Shown: positions 9,103 through 17,712 of the stretch, piece after piece
Position numbering within the stretch: the first letter of the stretch is position 1
Layout: each line of letters begins with the position of its first letter
From: an uncultured Parabacteroides sp.
Lineage (GTDB): Bacteria; Bacteroidota; Bacteroidia; Bacteroidales; Tannerellaceae
Direction: 5' to 3'
Assembly (NCBI GenBank): GCA_944325335.1
Contig: CALUZR010000005.1
Coordinates: 1-64,000 of the forward strand
Length of the DNA: 64,000 nucleotides
Position numbers and translations under genes: made by a program
The notes under the pieces: model-generated
Seen by the model: only the letters and a program-made list of their open reading frames with translations
What the model was told of the DNA's origin: nothing
Database searches by the model: none

Positions 9103-10335
9103 ATGGTACTGAATTATATTTGGATCGCATTCTTCCTCATCGCCTTTGTCGTGGCGGCAGGGAGGTTACTCTTAGGCGGGGATACGGAAGTATTTACGGA
9201 AATCATCAATGCGTCGTTCGCTTCGGCCAAGACGGGATTCGAGATTTCGATCGGGCTGACCGGCATCCTTTCCCTTTGGCTTGGCATCATGAAGATTGGC
9301 GAACGGGGCGGTGTCATCCAAGCCTTCGCCCGGATTGCTTCGCCCGTCTTTAGCAAACTTTTCCCCGATTTGCCGAAAGACCATCCGGCCACAGGTTCTA
9401 TCTTTATGAACCTTTCCGCCAATCTCTTGGGATTGGACAATGCCGCGACGCCGATGGGACTAAAGGCGATGCAGGAACTCCAGACGCTCAACGCCCGCAA
9501 GGACGAGGCGAGCAACGCGATGATCATGTTCCTTTGCATCAATGCGTCGGGGTTGACGCTCATACCCATTACGATCATGATGTATCGCGCACAGCTCGGT
9601 GCCGCCAATGCCTCGGATGTATTCCTCCCGATTATGCTGGCCACGTTCACATCGACGCTGGTGGCCATCCTGGCGGTCTGCTTTAAGCAACGCATTAATA
9701 TCCTGCAACGGAACCTGTTGCTCTTTTTCCTCGGCATGGGGGCTTTGATTGGCGGGCTGGTGCTTCTCTTTCGGAGCATGGAGCAGGCGGAGGTTTCGCT
9801 CTATTCCACGCTTTTTGCCAATACGCTTCTCTTCACCATTATTTGCGGATTCATCGTTTGCGGGATGCGGAAAAAGATAAACGTCTATGAGGCTTTCATC
9901 GAAGGGGCGAAAGAGGGATTCAAGACAGCGATCACGATTATTCCTTATCTGGTGGCGATTTTGGTGGGCATCGGTGTCTTTCGGGCTTCGGGGGCGATGG
10001 ATTTCCTGATTGATGGTGTCCGTTGGGGCGTCGGTTCGTTGGGCTTGAATACGGACTTCGTAGAGGCTTTGCCCACCATCCTGATGAAACCGCTCAGCGG
10101 AAGCGGCGCACGCGGCATGATGCTCGACGCGATGAACACGTACGGCGCGGATTCGTTCGTCGGCCGCCTCTCGTGCATCGTCCAGGGCTCGTGCGATACG
10201 ACCTTCTACGTCGTCGCGCTTTATTATGGAAGTGTCGGGATCAAGAATACGCGCTACACCGTACCCTGTGCTTTGCTGGCCGACTTGGCTGGGGCGATTG
10301 CCGCCATTGCGATGGCTTATCTTTTCTTTAGCTAA
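9103..10335 (+). CDS. SpmA/SpmB fused nucleoside-recognition (Gate) membrane protein
   Basis: 410 residues, polytopic, with two Gate/nucleoside-recognition-type halves. The first half carries NLSANLLGLDNAATPMGLKAM, typical of spore maturation protein A. The second half, from about residue 240, carries KEGFKTAITIIPYLVAILVGI and PTILMKPLSGSGARGMMLDAM, typical of SpmB. In spore formers the two are separate genes; in Bacteroidetes, which do not sporulate, they occur fused. The role is probably membrane transport of a small molecule, not sporulation; the substrate is unknown. It is a single-gene unit with a -7 box at 9077-9084. Confidence 0.85.
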   Translation: MVLNYIWIAFFLIAFVVAAGRLLLGGDTEVFTEIINASFASAKTGFEISIGLTGILSLWLGIMKIGERGGVIQAFARIASPVFSKLFPDLPKDHPATGSIFMNLSANLLGLDNAATPMGLKAMQELQTLNARKDEASNAMIMFLCINASGLTLIPITIMMYRAQLGAANASDVFLPIMLATFTSTLVAILAVCFKQRINILQRNLLLFFLGMGALIGGLVLLFRSMEQAEVSLYSTLFANTLLFTIICGFIVCGMRKKINVYEAFIEGAKEGFKTAITIIPYLVAILVGIGVFRASGAMDFLIDGVRWGVGSLGLNTDFVEALPTILMKPLSGSGARGMMLDAMNTYGADSFVGRLSCIVQGSCDTTFYVVALYYGSVGIKNTRYTVPCALLADLAGAIAAIAMAYLFFS

Positions 10336-10347
10336 GGGGGAAATCTG

Positions 10348-10414
10348 AACACAGAGACTCGGAGACACGGAGCTTTTAATTGATAATTACTCCGTGCCTC
10401 CGAGTCTCTGTGTT
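10348..10414. repeat. MITE-like inverted repeat, copy 1
   Basis: Two 25-bp arms (10348-10372 and 10390-10414) pair with one mismatch around a 17-bp AT-rich loop. The arms begin AACACAGAGACTCGGAGAC. The left arm recurs identically at 35712-35736. The element sits between two convergent genes and could act as a bidirectional terminator, though it lacks a long T run. Confidence 0.85.
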
Positions 10415-10425
10415 TAAATCTTGCT

Positions 10426-11172
10426 TTATTGCATATTCAACGTGCTCCGCTCGGAAGCAATCGAGGCGCTGCCCGGCGTGGACTTCCGCGAGCAATAATT
10501 GAACTCGGCTGTCTTCTCGCCGCTATAGGATTCCCAGACGAGTTTTAGCTTGACCGTCTTTCCTTCTGTATCGGGTAGGCTATCGAGTTTGAACGCCACC
10601 AAGCCGTCGCCCATCGGGCCATAGTTGCTCCCAAAGGCATTGTGGCGGAAGATGACCTCGTACGGCTCGTCGCCTTTCAGGAGATTGATAAAGTGCTTCG
10701 ACGATTGGTCTCCGATAGCTGTGCGGAAGCGGAGCGTCAAGTATCCGTCTTCGGCAATCGTCACCCAATCGTTCACGATCTCGACCGGATCGGTACCGTA
10801 TACCGAATCGTTCTGTAGACCCAAATCCGGAGCCATCGATTTCGTCAGGATGCTATCGATCCAATTCACATGCACCGCCTGCGTGTATCCGCCCGTCGGT
10901 TGGTCTACTGGCGTGAAGTTCGTCAGCGCGCGCACCTCTTTCTTGCCAAAAGGCGAGGTGGTGATGTTGACGGGAAGGAGCGTCGTCGTATCGTCGAGCT
11001 GAAGGAAGAAATCATCCTCGGCCGTCGTCTTCACCGTCACGATCGCATTCGGCACCATCACCTGATACGCGTAATGGTCGTCGTCATCGTCCAAACAAGA
11101 TTGGAACCCTAATGTGGAAACCGCCGCCATCGCCAGCAGCATCCAGCTTTTACATTTCATGCTTTTCTTCAT
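10426..11172 (-). CDS. NigD-like lipoprotein
   Basis: 248 residues. The N-terminus has a signal peptide and lipobox (STLGFQSC followed by an acidic run DDDDD), so it is predicted to be a lipoprotein. The remainder is beta-rich and matches the NigD-like pattern common in Bacteroidetes, including the conserved C-terminal stretch LKLVWESYSGEKTAEFNYC. The family is named from a Prevotella nigrescin locus; its biochemical role is not known to me. It is transcribed alone, converging on the SpmA/B-like gene. Confidence 0.75.
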   Translation of the reverse strand: MKKSMKCKSWMLLAMAAVSTLGFQSCLDDDDDHYAYQVMVPNAIVTVKTTAEDDFFLQLDDTTTLLPVNITTSPFGKKEVRALTNFTPVDQPTGGYTQAVHVNWIDSILTKSMAPDLGLQNDSVYGTDPVEIVNDWVTIAEDGYLTLRFRTAIGDQSSKHFINLLKGDEPYEVIFRHNAFGSNYGPMGDGLVAFKLDSLPDTEGKTVKLKLVWESYSGEKTAEFNYCSRKSTPGSASIASERSTLNMQ

Positions 11173-11250
11173 CGTATATCATTTTTATTTGTTTCCAAAA
11201 TAGAAAATGCAGATGAAGGGGAAAATGCTGCATCATGTGTTCATTTCTTC

Positions 11251-11679
11251 TTATTTACACTCGTCCGGCAGGATCGCCAACGCGCGGTTCTCGTTCGCCT
11301 CCATGATTTCGCGCTCGCCCGGTCCTTTGTCGTTGATGCCGCACAGATGGAGGATGCCATGGATAATGGTGCGGTGCAGCTCTTCGTTGTAAGAGGTATG
11401 GAACTTCTCCGCATTCGTGCGGACGGTATCGAGGCTAATGAACAAATCGCCCCCGATGCGGTTGCCTGCCGTATAGTCAAATGTAATGATATCGGTATAA
11501 TAATCATGTTGGAGGTATTGGCGATTCACCTCCAGGATCTTCGCGTCGGAGCAAAAGATGTAGCTCACGTCGCCCACGCGCTTGCCATACGTCCGGGCCA
11601 CTTCGCGCACCCAGCCCGCCACAGCCTCTTGGTTGATAGCCGGAAGCTCCGTGTCTTCCGCATAAAAAAAGATTGCCAT
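11251..11679 (-). CDS. ybeY: Endoribonuclease YbeY (16S rRNA maturation)
   Basis: 142 residues from the start MAIFFYAED. The longer frame starting at 11823 is rejected, because a -7 box TACCTTTG on the minus strand (11706-11713) would start transcription downstream of that codon. The metal-binding signature HGILHLCGINDKGPGEREIM retains two of the usual three histidines; the third position is substituted, as I recall in other Bacteroidetes YbeY. YbeY acts in 16S rRNA 3'-end processing and ribosome quality control in the cytoplasm. It stands alone next to the 42-bp repeat array. Confidence 0.9.
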   Translation of the reverse strand: MAIFFYAEDTELPAINQEAVAGWVREVARTYGKRVGDVSYIFCSDAKILEVNRQYLQHDYYTDIITFDYTAGNRIGGDLFISLDTVRTNAEKFHTSYNEELHRTIIHGILHLCGINDKGPGEREIMEANENRALAILPDECK

Positions 11680-11779
11680 ATCGTTTCCTTTTTGTTTTCT
11701 GCCCACAAAGGTACGAAAGAATACGGAAACAATCGTATCTGGCTTCCCAGCAATGCTGGCAACCCGGAAATAATTGTGG

Positions 11780-11930
11780 AAAAGAAGAAAGCCCCGCTGG
11801 CTTCTTTTACACGATCGTAGCAAAGAAGAAATGCACAGCCGACTTCTTTTACAAAATCGTAGAAAAGAAGAAATGCATGGCTAGCTTCTTTTACAAAATC
11901 GTAGAAAAGAAGAAAAACACGCTGGCTTCT
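11780..11930. repeat. 42-bp tandem repeat with internal hairpins, about 3.6 copies
   Basis: Units at about 11780-11821, 11822-11863, 11864-11905 and a partial one at 11906-11930. Each has inverted arms AAAGAAG and CTTCTTTT around a variable centre, followed by ACAAAATCGTAG. The unit is twice 21 bp, matching the period of the shorter arrays in this window. The unit being a multiple of three keeps an open frame through it (repeating KKKCxAxFFYKIVE), but I see no start signal and regard the frame as incidental. Confidence 0.85.
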
Positions 11931-12045
11931 TTTCTATTTTTATTTCTAATGCACCCGCTGGGGAAAGAGTTCGGAAACATTTGTATCCGATGTGCCAGAA
12001 AAATCCCTACCTTTGTTACAATTATTCATTAAACAGAGACAGATC

Positions 12046-13227
12046 ATGAAAAAGAAGAGTGTTTGGCTAACCGCTTGCCTCGTGGCAGGAAGCATGTGGA
12101 CATCATGTACCACCGGGCCGAAAGTAGCAGAAAACGAGTTTTGGATTGAAGGGACGCTGGAGAATGTGGAGGATGGCGCGCTCATTACGTTGTGTAGCGT
12201 AAAAGACCATTTTTACCACAAACTGGCCGTCGACACATTGACGAACGGGCATTTTTCGTTCCGCGATACCCTATCAGGGACGGGAACGTATGCTTTGGAA
12301 TGCGAAGGAGCTGTTACGTGGATAGACTTTTGGATGGCCCCTGGCAAAAAAGTTTCCGTCTTCGGCGATAATCTGAATTTAAGAACATGGAGCGTTCAGT
12401 GCCCTATACCGGAACAAGAAGCTCAAAGCCTATTGGCCCAAGCTGTACGTGCAGAATGGATGCAATTGGAACCTGTCATGAAGGAACAAGACAAATGGCG
12501 TCAGATTGGGAATGCGAATTTAGATAATGATTCCATTCTCCGTATTGCTCGCGCCAAGATGCATTCCCTGCAAAATTCAGAAGACAGCATTGAAGACCGG
12601 ATCTTGCAAAAACAACTGGAAGTCCTCCAGACAATGCCCATTGGGGAAGTCTGGTTTGATACGTTTTTGTCTTTAGCAGAAATACCGACATACGACCCAG
12701 ACTTTCCTTACGAACAAGATTTGAAGACACTATTCAACCGGCTTTCGGAAGCAGACAAACAAACGCCCAAGGGAAAAATGATCGTCCATTATATGAATCT
12801 TCCGAAAGCGGTCAAGGTGGGCGATAGGATGCCGGACGCCGATTTATATGACGTGAACGGCGGGTTGCATCATCTGTCCGAATTGAAAGGCCGGTATATG
12901 CTGCTCGATTTTTGGAGTACAGGATGTGGCCCTTGCCTCAAATCGATTCCGGAATTAGAGGAAATCGCAGAATTATATAAAGAGAAAATAGCCGTGGTCA
13001 GCATCAGCGAAGATCCAGAAGAGCGGTGGAAGGACTTCGTCATAACACAAAAGCTGAAGGGCTACCAATGGAACGAACTGCGTGGAAGATCTGGACTCTT
13101 CGCTGCCTTGCGCATTCGAGGCATTCCTTATTATGTGCTTGTTTCGCCCGACGGAAAGATTCAAGAGACGTGGTCTGGATATGGCGAAGGTTCGCTCAAA
13201 ACAAAAATGGAATCCTTATTCAAATAA
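12046..13227 (+). CDS. TlpA-like thioredoxin lipoprotein with DUF4369 (copy 1)
   Basis: 393 residues from MKKKSVWLTA; the frame opens earlier, but this ATG begins a signal peptide with a lipobox ending MWTSC. Residues about 25-130 resemble DUF4369, the middle is helical, and about 265-393 is a TlpA/AhpC-TSA thioredoxin fold with the active site CGPC in STGCGPCLKS. It is probably a periplasmic or outer-membrane-tethered thiol-disulfide reductase. It is the first of three tandem paralogues (22-nt and 2-nt gaps), so likely one operon. A -7 box TACCTTTG lies at 12008-12015. Confidence 0.88.
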   Translation: MKKKSVWLTACLVAGSMWTSCTTGPKVAENEFWIEGTLENVEDGALITLCSVKDHFYHKLAVDTLTNGHFSFRDTLSGTGTYALECEGAVTWIDFWMAPGKKVSVFGDNLNLRTWSVQCPIPEQEAQSLLAQAVRAEWMQLEPVMKEQDKWRQIGNANLDNDSILRIARAKMHSLQNSEDSIEDRILQKQLEVLQTMPIGEVWFDTFLSLAEIPTYDPDFPYEQDLKTLFNRLSEADKQTPKGKMIVHYMNLPKAVKVGDRMPDADLYDVNGGLHHLSELKGRYMLLDFWSTGCGPCLKSIPELEEIAELYKEKIAVVSISEDPEERWKDFVITQKLKGYQWNELRGRSGLFAALRIRGIPYYVLVSPDGKIQETWSGYGEGSLKTKMESLFK

Positions 13228-13249
13228 CAATTAAAAAGAGAAATGGTAT

Positions 13250-14431
13250 ATGAAGAAAACAGGACTTTTAATGGCAGCATGTTTAGTATGGTCTGCCTGT
13301 ACGAATGAGCCCAAAGTGGCAGAGAATGAATTTTTGATTGAAGGGACACTGGAGAATGTGGGGGATGGAGAGATCCTTGGATTATGGCAATTCGATGGAG
13401 ATGTCCTCACCCGGATCGCGCAAGACACCATCCGCAACGGGCGGTTTTCATTTCGAGATACAATCGCTCAAATGGGAGTGTATTCGATCTGGAGCGAAGG
13501 AGATAAATTTTCTTCGGATGTGACGATCTGGTTAGCGCCAGGCAAGTCCGTACGCATTTCCGGCGAAGGATACAACGCATGCCGTTGGACTGCACAAAGC
13601 GACCTCCAGGAACAAAAAGATCAAAATCAACTGGCCGAGGCTATACGCAACGAACGGACAGAGTTAGGTCCGATGCTGACAGAAGAAAATAAATGGTATC
13701 AAATAGGCGATGCGAACCCAGGAAACGATTCCATTCAACAAATTGCCCGAAACAAAATCGATTCGCTACGGCTTGAGGAGAATAAAATCCAAGAAAAGAT
13801 TATGCAAAAAGAAATGAATGCGCTCAAGACATTACCCATGGGAAAGGTCTGGCTGCGGACGTATGTAAACAAGTTGCGCATCCTGCAATACGCGCCCGGC
13901 TCTCCCTACGAAAAGGATTTGCGAGCATTGTACGACCGACTGTCCGAAGCAGACAAGCAAACGTCGGAAGGACGCCTGGCGACGGGCTATCTAAACTTGC
14001 CCCAACCGGTGAACGTAGGCGACGCGATGGCGGATGGAGATTTGTACGACGCGGTGGGGAATGTACATCACCTTTCCGAACTGAAAGGTCAATACATCCT
14101 GCTCGACTTTTGGAGTTGCGGATGCGGTCCGTGCATCTCCTCGATTCCCGAACTAAAAGAGATTGCCAAGGAATACACCGGAGAACTTGCCATCGTCAGC
14201 CTCAGTTCCGACACCGAAAACGTGTGGAAAGAAGCCTTGAAAAGATACCAGATGAAAGGAAACCAATGGAACGAGCTACGAGGCACGACTGGACTCTTTG
14301 CCGCTTACCAAGTTCGCAGGATTCCCCATTACGTCCTCATTGCTCCGGAAGGGAAAATACAGGCGGCGTGGTCTGGTTATAGCGAAGGGTTATTGAAGAA
14401 GAAGATCCAAGAACAACTTAAAAAGGAATAG
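13250..14431 (+). CDS. TlpA-like thioredoxin lipoprotein with DUF4369 (copy 2)
   Basis: 393 residues, the same length and layout as copy 1 and clearly its closest relative (both have EPKVAENEFLIEGTLENV-like sequence right after the lipid cysteine). The lipobox ends VWSAC. The C-terminal thioredoxin fold has CGPC in SCGCGPCISS, preceded by one extra cysteine, and a cis-proline segment RRIPHYVL. The central helical part has diverged more than the ends. Probably a cell-envelope thiol-disulfide reductase of unknown partner. Confidence 0.87.
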   Translation: MKKTGLLMAACLVWSACTNEPKVAENEFLIEGTLENVGDGEILGLWQFDGDVLTRIAQDTIRNGRFSFRDTIAQMGVYSIWSEGDKFSSDVTIWLAPGKSVRISGEGYNACRWTAQSDLQEQKDQNQLAEAIRNERTELGPMLTEENKWYQIGDANPGNDSIQQIARNKIDSLRLEENKIQEKIMQKEMNALKTLPMGKVWLRTYVNKLRILQYAPGSPYEKDLRALYDRLSEADKQTSEGRLATGYLNLPQPVNVGDAMADGDLYDAVGNVHHLSELKGQYILLDFWSCGCGPCISSIPELKEIAKEYTGELAIVSLSSDTENVWKEALKRYQMKGNQWNELRGTTGLFAAYQVRRIPHYVLIAPEGKIQAAWSGYSEGLLKKKIQEQLKKE

Positions 14432-14433
14432 AT

Positions 14434-15627
14434 ATGAAATGGTATAAATCACTCATCGGACTTGTGCTCTTCTGTACGAGTTGGGAAGGAAATGCCCAAA
14501 TGTTTTCAATCCAAGGAAACTTGAAGCATGTACCAGACGGAACCGTGCTCGAATTGCTCGCCGATAAACCTTTTGGGTACGAAGTCATCACGAAAGACAC
14601 CTTAAAGCAAGGGGCGTTCAGTTTTCAAGATAGTGTGCCGGACGGTTATTCGCGCCTCCTGCTTCGTGCCCAAGGCAAGCTTTTTCCGAAAGTACTTTTG
14701 CCCATCTGGGTCGCACCGGGAGAAACGGTACAAATCGAAGGCCGCAATCGTTTGGTTCGGCATTGGACGGTGGAAAGCGACTTGCCCGAACAAACGATCG
14801 AGAATCAATTTACGGAAGCTACCCGCTCGGAGTCGCAAGCCCAAATGCAGGCCATGCTCGCCCGCCGCAGATGGATGGATGATCGTATGAAGCACGAAGG
14901 AGACCGCACGTTTCAGCTTCGGGCTACCCAGGCATTGGATTCCTTGAAAACACGAATCGACTCATTGGATCGCACCATCGCCCGAAAGGAATTTGCCCTA
15001 CTCAAGGAAACGCCTGTTTCCCCTGCGTGGTATTATCATTATAAAAATGTAGCCATACAAAGCGACCGAGAGAAAGATACCGCCTACGTCGCCCAAGTAA
15101 AAGCTCTTTACGAGCGTGTGCCGGAAGAGGTGCGTATGACACTTCTTGGAACTCAAATTTCCGAATACGTTTATCTACCTCCGAAAGTACAAGTAGGCGA
15201 CATGATGGCGGACGGTCTTTTATTCGATCTGGACGAGAAACCGCATCGACTCTCCGAATTTAAGGGGAAATATATTCTACTCGACTTCTGGGCTCCGGGT
15301 TGTACTCCTTGCATTAAGGCCATACCCGAGTTAGAAGAAATGTCCGAACTATACAAAGACAAGTTAGAAGTCGTAAGCATTTGCATCGGATATCCATCTA
15401 CTTGGAAACGATTGGTCGAGCAACACAAGATGAAAGGAAATCAATTATGCGAGATGCGGCAAACCTATAGTGGCTTTTATGCAGCTTATCAAATCGATGG
15501 TTTCCCAACCTTCTTTATTATCTCTCCAGAAGGAAAGATTATCAAAAGATGGAGTGGTTATGACGTATTCGGAAAAAAGGGCATGATAAAGGCAAAACTA
15601 AAAGAAGCATTCCAAGGACAAGAATAA
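14434..15627 (+). CDS. TlpA-like thioredoxin protein with DUF4369 (copy 3)
   Basis: 397 residues, starting 2 nt after copy 2's stop. It is the most divergent of the three: the signal peptide ends in WEGNAQ and has no lipobox cysteine, so it should be a soluble periplasmic protein instead of a lipoprotein. The active site is CTPC (APGCTPCIKA) in place of CGPC, which would shift its redox potential. The cis-proline loop is DGFPTFFI. A DUF4369-like region precedes it. It ends the operon, 128 nt before mnmG. Confidence 0.87.
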   Translation: MKWYKSLIGLVLFCTSWEGNAQMFSIQGNLKHVPDGTVLELLADKPFGYEVITKDTLKQGAFSFQDSVPDGYSRLLLRAQGKLFPKVLLPIWVAPGETVQIEGRNRLVRHWTVESDLPEQTIENQFTEATRSESQAQMQAMLARRRWMDDRMKHEGDRTFQLRATQALDSLKTRIDSLDRTIARKEFALLKETPVSPAWYYHYKNVAIQSDREKDTAYVAQVKALYERVPEEVRMTLLGTQISEYVYLPPKVQVGDMMADGLLFDLDEKPHRLSEFKGKYILLDFWAPGCTPCIKAIPELEEMSELYKDKLEVVSICIGYPSTWKRLVEQHKMKGNQLCEMRQTYSGFYAAYQIDGFPTFFIISPEGKIIKRWSGYDVFGKKGMIKAKLKEAFQGQE

Positions 15628-15755
15628 AAGCAGGGCAGGCCGTAGAATTCATTCGTCGGCCTGCCGAAATCTAATCCGCTCCGTCATTCTCATTTTCCAT
15701 TATTTCTTTACGTAAATTCTAACTATCTTTGCACGGAAAATAAAGACAAGAAGAA

Positions 15756-17633
15756 ATGAGATTTGATTACGATGTAATAGTGGTAGGTGCCGGGCACGCC
15801 GGGTGTGAAGCTGCTTCGGCCTCGGCGAATTTAGGTTCACGCACATTGCTCATCACAATGGACATGAATAAAATTGCGCAAATGAGTTGCAACCCCGCCG
15901 TAGGAGGAATCGCCAAAGGACAAATCGTACGGGAAATTGATGCGCTGGGAGGGCAAATGGGCATCGTGACCGACCGTACCGCGATTCAATTTCGCATGTT
16001 GAATCGAAGCAAAGGACCGGCGATGTGGAGTCCCCGAGCACAAAGTGACCGGGCGCGCTTCATCGAATGCTGGCGACATATCTTAGAAAACACCCCGAAC
16101 CTATGGATGTGGCAAGATACCGTCCGCGAACTTATCCTCAAAGGGAACGAGGTCTGCGGGGTGCGCACCTCTATGGGCGTCGAGTTTCAAGCCAAAGCCG
16201 TCATCCTGACTAATGGGACTTTCCTAAACGGGTTGATGCACATCGGGCGCACCCAAATACGAGGCGGGCGCATTTCCGAACCGGCTTCTACCGGATTGAC
16301 TGAGCAACTCGTTTCGTTAGGGATTAAATCCGCCCGCATGAAAACGGGAACACCGGTACGCATCGATGCCCGGAGCGTACACTTCGATGAAATGGCCGAA
16401 CAACCGGGCGAGAACGATTTCCATAAGTTCTCGTATCTCGAAACTTCGCACCGGGAATTAAAACAACTCAGTTGCTGGACGTGCTTCACCAACGAGTATT
16501 GCCACGAAATTCTGCGCGAAGGATTGCCGGATTCCCCGCTCTACAATGGGCAAATCCAGAGTATCGGTCCGCGCTATTGTCCCAGCATCGAGACCAAGAT
16601 CGTGACGTTTGCCGACAAATCCCAGCATCAACTATTCTTGGAGCCGGAAGGAGAAAATACACAAGAGTATTACCTGAACGGATTCTCCTCTTCTCTCCCA
16701 CTCGACATCCAGCTTCGGGCTTTGCAAGCGATTCCAGCCTTCCGTGATGTACAGATCTATCGCCCGGGTTATGCCATCGAATATGATTTCTTCGACCCGA
16801 CACAACTCAACCATACGCTCGAGACGAAGCAAATCCGAAATCTTTTCTTCGCCGGACAAATCAATGGAACGACCGGATATGAAGAAGCCGGAGGGCAAGG
16901 ACTCGTCGCGGGCATCAATGCGCACATCAATTGTCATGGAGGGAATCCTTTCGTGTTGGGCCGAGACGAAGCCTATATTGGCGTTCTCATCGATGATTTG
17001 GTCACGAAAGGCGTAGACGAACCTTACCGGATGTTCACCTCTCGCGCCGAATACCGCATCTTGCTCCGCCAAGATGATGCCGACATGCGTTTAACAGAGA
17101 AGTCCTACCAATTGGGATTAGCCAGTACGCACAGGCACGAGCTATTGAACGAGAAAAAGGAATACCGAGATGCCATCATCCATTTTTGCGAAGAATACTC
17201 GGTGAAGCCACAATATATAAATGAAGGACTCGAAAGATTAGGCACAACACCTTTAACGCACGGATGTAAATTACACGATCTCGTCCTCCGTCCGCAATTA
17301 GATTTAGGCAAGTTGGCCGAGCTTATTCCCGCGCTAAAGGCAGAGCTCGACAAAGTCCCGACTACACGAAAAGAGGAGATCATAGAAGCGGCCGAAATAC
17401 TCATCAAGTATAGTGGCTACATCAAACGGGAACAAATGATCGCAGATAAGATCAGCCGGCTTGAGAATATCCGAATCAAAGGCAAATTCGATTACAATAG
17501 TATCCAGGCATTATCTACAGAAGCACGACAAAAGCTCACGAAGATTGATCCGGAGACCATCGCCCAGGCAAGCCGCATCCCTGGAATTTCACCCAGCGAT
17601 ATCAACATTCTATTGGTTCTATTGGGCAGATAA
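15756..17633 (+). CDS. mnmG: tRNA uridine-5-carboxymethylaminomethyl modification enzyme MnmG (GidA)
   Basis: 625 residues, full length. The FAD motif VGAGHAGCEAASASANLG is at about residues 10-27, followed by the family signatures CNPAVGGIAKG and GLVAGINAH. With MnmE it installs the cmnm5 group at U34 of certain tRNAs, using FAD and methylenetetrahydrofolate. The C-terminal helical domain is complete (ends INILLVLLGR). A -7 box TATCTTTG at 15724-15731 fits a promoter. Its position just before a parS site agrees with the frequent location of gidA near the replication origin. Confidence 0.97.
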   Translation: MRFDYDVIVVGAGHAGCEAASASANLGSRTLLITMDMNKIAQMSCNPAVGGIAKGQIVREIDALGGQMGIVTDRTAIQFRMLNRSKGPAMWSPRAQSDRARFIECWRHILENTPNLWMWQDTVRELILKGNEVCGVRTSMGVEFQAKAVILTNGTFLNGLMHIGRTQIRGGRISEPASTGLTEQLVSLGIKSARMKTGTPVRIDARSVHFDEMAEQPGENDFHKFSYLETSHRELKQLSCWTCFTNEYCHEILREGLPDSPLYNGQIQSIGPRYCPSIETKIVTFADKSQHQLFLEPEGENTQEYYLNGFSSSLPLDIQLRALQAIPAFRDVQIYRPGYAIEYDFFDPTQLNHTLETKQIRNLFFAGQINGTTGYEEAGGQGLVAGINAHINCHGGNPFVLGRDEAYIGVLIDDLVTKGVDEPYRMFTSRAEYRILLRQDDADMRLTEKSYQLGLASTHRHELLNEKKEYRDAIIHFCEEYSVKPQYINEGLERLGTTPLTHGCKLHDLVLRPQLDLGKLAELIPALKAELDKVPTTRKEEIIEAAEILIKYSGYIKREQMIADKISRLENIRIKGKFDYNSIQALSTEARQKLTKIDPETIAQASRIPGISPSDINILLVLLGR

Positions 17634-17638
17634 CGGGA

Positions 17639-17654
17639 TGTTCCACGTGAAACA
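17639..17654. other. parS: parS centromere-like site (ParB binding)
   Basis: TGTTCCACGTGAAACA matches the widely conserved 16-bp ParB-binding consensus TGTTNCACGTGAAACA at every position. It is palindromic apart from the position equivalent to N. It starts 5 bp after the mnmG stop codon, in the gap before uvrC. Chromosomal parS sites cluster around oriC and seed ParB spreading, so this suggests the window is in the origin-proximal part of the chromosome. No parA or parB gene is in the window. Confidence 0.85.
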
Positions 17655-17712
17655 TTACTTCAGCAAATGCGCGTAAACAATTGATAATTGAGCAAAAGAG
17701 CAAGAAAAGGCA

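Noticed and set aside
9460..10368. 302-codon minus-strand frame inside the SpmA/B-like gene
   Set aside because: It is the antisense shadow of a conserved membrane protein, with charged low-complexity composition.
11673..12032. Open frame through the 42-bp repeats with repeating KKKCxAxFFYKIVE
   Set aside because: The frame stays open only because 42 is a multiple of three; there is no start signal and it overlaps the ybeY promoter and the TlpA promoter.
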